DNA of 64,000 bases from Calothrix sp. NIES-2100 (lineage in GTDB: Bacteria > Cyanobacteriota > Cyanobacteriia > Cyanobacteriales > Nostocaceae), in the NCBI RefSeq assembly GCF_002368195.1, contig NZ_AP018178.1, positions 6,460,645-6,524,644 on the forward strand. Direction: 5' to 3'. Within the stretch, counting starts at the first letter, position 1, and each line of letters starts with the position of its first letter. The notes beneath the pieces were generated by a model. That model saw only the letters and a list, made by a program, of their open reading frames with translations, did not search any database and had not been told where the DNA came from. The position numbers were made by a program, and so were the translations under genes. Positions 62,367 through 64,000 of the stretch are shown here, one piece after another.

Positions 62367-62592
62367 CCCATTGGTGTCAACTTAAGTCAAAACGCTTATT
62401 CCACGGGCATTTTACCCCACCCCTCAATCCCCTCCCCTTGCCAAGGGGAACTCGGGGCCCCCTCTGGGGATTAGGGGCAGGGAGGTTTTGCGTCAGCAAA
62501 GCCGGGGTGGGGTGACGCGTTGAGTGATGGTAAGCGAGTGAGTTCAAAATCACGTCTTGGCAAGAGTTTCACGTTAAGTTGACACGTATGGG
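62367..62592. repeat. MITE copy R, inverted relative to L1
   Basis: Reads GTGTCAACTTAAGTC at 62367 and ends GTTAAGTTGACAC at about 62587, so the termini are inverted repeats of 12 bases. The interior is the reverse complement of L1: GGGGTGGGGTGACGC, CTCTGGGGATTAGGGGCAGG and GGGGAACTCGG parts match in order. Between 62059 and 62366 I see only a small, possibly degraded frame on the - strand (62193-62318) and no clear gene. Confidence 0.82.
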
Positions 62593-62647
62593 TCTCTCCC
62601 CGCCCTTTGCAACCATCAATGAAACACAATCATTGATGGAATCGCTA

Positions 62648-63112
62648 TTACCATTGTGTAAAAGGATGTTTGACTAAATTGCTGTTGAAATACTTGGGGT
62701 TATCTGAAACTTCCGCACCAATCCAGATTGGTAGTTCAATCAGTTGCTTTTCATCACTCAATTCAACTTCTGCGATTATCAGTCCTTTATTGACACCATC
62801 AAACTCATCGATTTCCCAAATCAAATTACCGTATTCTATTCTGTAGCGCATTTTTTCGATTAAAGGGCGATCGCATAAAGTATCGAGCATTTCTTGAGCA
62901 TCTTCCACAGGGATAGGGTACTCAAACTCTGATCTGGTATATTGGACAGTCCCCCCCTTAATGGTTAAGTAACCTTGGTCTTTGACGATCCGCACACGTA
63001 CTGTAGCTTGTTTTGCAGTAGAAATATATCCCTGAACATATCGGCTACCTTGGGCTAGCTTTCTCCAGCTATCGCCGTTGACTAAAAATTTCCGCTCTAT
63101 TTCTGCTGCCAT
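62648..63112 (-). CDS. CYTH domain protein (triphosphate tunnel metalloenzyme)
   Basis: A 154-residue CYTH protein. The N-terminal EIERKFLV is the ExExK signature. Alternating basic and acidic strands (ATVRVRIVKDQGYLTIKG, EFEYPIPVEDA, IWEIDEFDGVN, LIIAEVELSDE) form the tunnel. Single-domain bacterial members of this length are usually inorganic triphosphatases or related metal-dependent phosphatases rather than adenylate cyclases. It is cytoplasmic and probably a single-gene unit. Confidence 0.92.
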   Translation of the reverse strand: MAAEIERKFLVNGDSWRKLAQGSRYVQGYISTAKQATVRVRIVKDQGYLTIKGGTVQYTRSEFEYPIPVEDAQEMLDTLCDRPLIEKMRYRIEYGNLIWEIDEFDGVNKGLIIAEVELSDEKQLIELPIWIGAEVSDNPKYFNSNLVKHPFTQW

Positions 63113-63239
63113 TGTAATTTAGGTTGAATGTAAGATATATAAACCTAATCTAAGTTGAGAACTGGAATTGTCCAAAAGGGAACAGGGAATAGGGAACAGA
63201 GAATAAGAATTTTCCTGTGTAATCGCAGTCATTGAAAAC

Positions 63240-63298
63240 ACGCCAATGCCCAATCCCCAATGCCCTATGCCCAATCCCCAATGCCCTATGATCTCAGA
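63240..63298 (+). repeat. STRR array, unit CAATCCCCAATGCCCTATGC
   Basis: Mixed CCAATGC, CCAATCC and CCTATGC heptamers run from 63241 to 63290, ending nine bases before the aldolase start. The ATG at 63260 lies in this array and is rejected as a start. Confidence 0.88.
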
Positions 63299-63961
63299 AT
63301 GTCTAATCTAGTTTGGTTATCACAATTGCAACAACACCGGGCGATCGCAGTTATCCGGGCGTCAAAGTTAGAATTGGCAAAGCAAATGGCTTTGACTGTC
63401 GCAGCAGCGGGAATGCAGTTAATTGAGATTACTTGGAATAGCGATCGCGCTGGGGAATTAATTAGCCAACTCCGCCAGGAATTACCCCATTGTACAATTG
63501 GGACTGGGACGCTATTTAACGTCTCACAATTAGAAGATGCGATCGCCTCTGGGGCGCAATTTCTCTTTACACCCCATGTTGATTTAGCCATGATCAAAGC
63601 CGCAGTAGCCCAAGATGTACCGATTATTCCCGGCGCGCTGTCACCTACAGAAATTGTTACCGCTTGGAATTATGGCGCTAGCTGTGTCAAAGTATTTCCT
63701 GTAGAAGCAATGGGAGGAGCTAATTATATTAAAAGCCTCCAAGGGCCATTGGGCAAAATTCCTTTAATACCCACAGGGGGGGTAAATTTAGAAAATGCCA
63801 AAGAATTTTTACAAGCAGGTGCGATCGCTGTCGGTTTAAGTAGTCAATTATTCCCCAAGCATTTAGTCACCGAGGGAAATTGGCTGGCGATTGCCGAACA
63901 GGTGCAAAAATTGATACAACAGATAGGATACTTTAGGGTAAAAACAGAAAATTTTCCCTAA
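63299..63961 (+). CDS. eda: 2-keto-3-deoxy-6-phosphogluconate (KDPG) / KHG aldolase
   Basis: A class I aldolase of 220 residues that splits KDPG into pyruvate and glyceraldehyde-3-phosphate (Entner-Doudoroff route). The motifs are IEITWNS (catalytic Glu), TIGTGTL, FTPHVD, and the Schiff-base lysine in GASCVKVFPVE, with PTGGVN as phosphate site. The start at 63299 (MSNLVWLSQLQQHRAIAVIR) is preferred because the earlier ATG (63260) lies in an STRR array and would add residues coded by the repeat. Cyanobacteria are known to use this route beside glycolysis. Confidence 0.95.
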   Translation: MSNLVWLSQLQQHRAIAVIRASKLELAKQMALTVAAAGMQLIEITWNSDRAGELISQLRQELPHCTIGTGTLFNVSQLEDAIASGAQFLFTPHVDLAMIKAAVAQDVPIIPGALSPTEIVTAWNYGASCVKVFPVEAMGGANYIKSLQGPLGKIPLIPTGGVNLENAKEFLQAGAIAVGLSSQLFPKHLVTEGNWLAIAEQVQKLIQQIGYFRVKTENFP

Positions 63962-64000
63962 ACTTCCTATTAAGTGTATTTACGATGAAAAGCTTGATTA

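Overview
The window comes from the chromosome of a filamentous, probably heterocyst-forming cyanobacterium (Nostoc/Anabaena/Tolypothrix type). The evidence is very frequent HIP1 octamers (GCGATCGC), short tandem heptamer repeats (STRRs) in many gene gaps and inside the RNase P RNA gene, a glgC/fabG/cpn60 housekeeping core, and protein families largely confined to cyanobacteria (DUF1822, DUF928, CHAT-CHASE2).

Region 1 (1-21336, + strand) is the 3' part of a mixed NRPS/PKS natural-product cluster. It holds the end of an NRPS, a PKS module (KS-AT-methyltransferase-ACP, no ketoreductase), and a 3504-residue NRPS (docking-C-A-PCP-C-A-PCP-E-C-PCP-TE). These are followed by a tailoring cassette: a 2-oxoglutarate/Fe(II) oxygenase like the leucine 5-hydroxylase LdoA, a NosE-like zinc dehydrogenase, a JmjC/cupin protein, a NosF-like pyrroline-5-carboxylate reductase, and a NosG-like ABC exporter. 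NosE and NosF are the known 4-methylproline (MePro) enzymes of nostopeptolide-type clusters. The first adenylation domain of the big NRPS carries a proline-like specificity code, so the assembly line and the cassette fit together. The last NRPS module has no adenylation domain.

Region 2 (21497-27167, - strand) is a three-gene phosphorelay operon: a GAF/PAS/GAF histidine kinase whose second GAF carries a Cys-His motif of the bilin-binding type, an Rcp1-type response regulator, and a REC-PAS-PAS-kinase-REC hybrid.

Region 3 (27335-34868, + strand) holds two caspase-like CHAT proteins (one TPR-CHAT, one CHAT-CHASE2) with DUF1822 and DUF928 genes, a cyanobacterial neighbourhood without an assigned function.

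Region 4 (35199-55497) is mostly housekeeping: small hypotheticals, an OGT-like TPR glycosyltransferase, glgC, fabG, a protealysin-like M4 protease, a polyprenyl-phosphate sugar-1-phosphate transferase, a CIRCE-controlled groEL2/cpn60, corA, rnpB with an STRR insert, rnc, a Gfo/Idh/MocA oxidoreductase, a PsiE-like protein, a TPR protein, and an EF-G paralogue without the catalytic histidine.

Region 5 (55498-62647) is accessory and repeat-rich. It has a Uma2 nuclease, a DUF433 antitoxin-like gene next to a large TPR protein with a degenerate NTPase-like head, and an upstream AAA-type ATPase. It also has a 42-bp minisatellite open on both strands and several copies of a GC-cored MITE with GTGTCAA termini around a Coq4-family gene. 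A CYTH-domain gene and a KDPG aldolase (eda) close the window.
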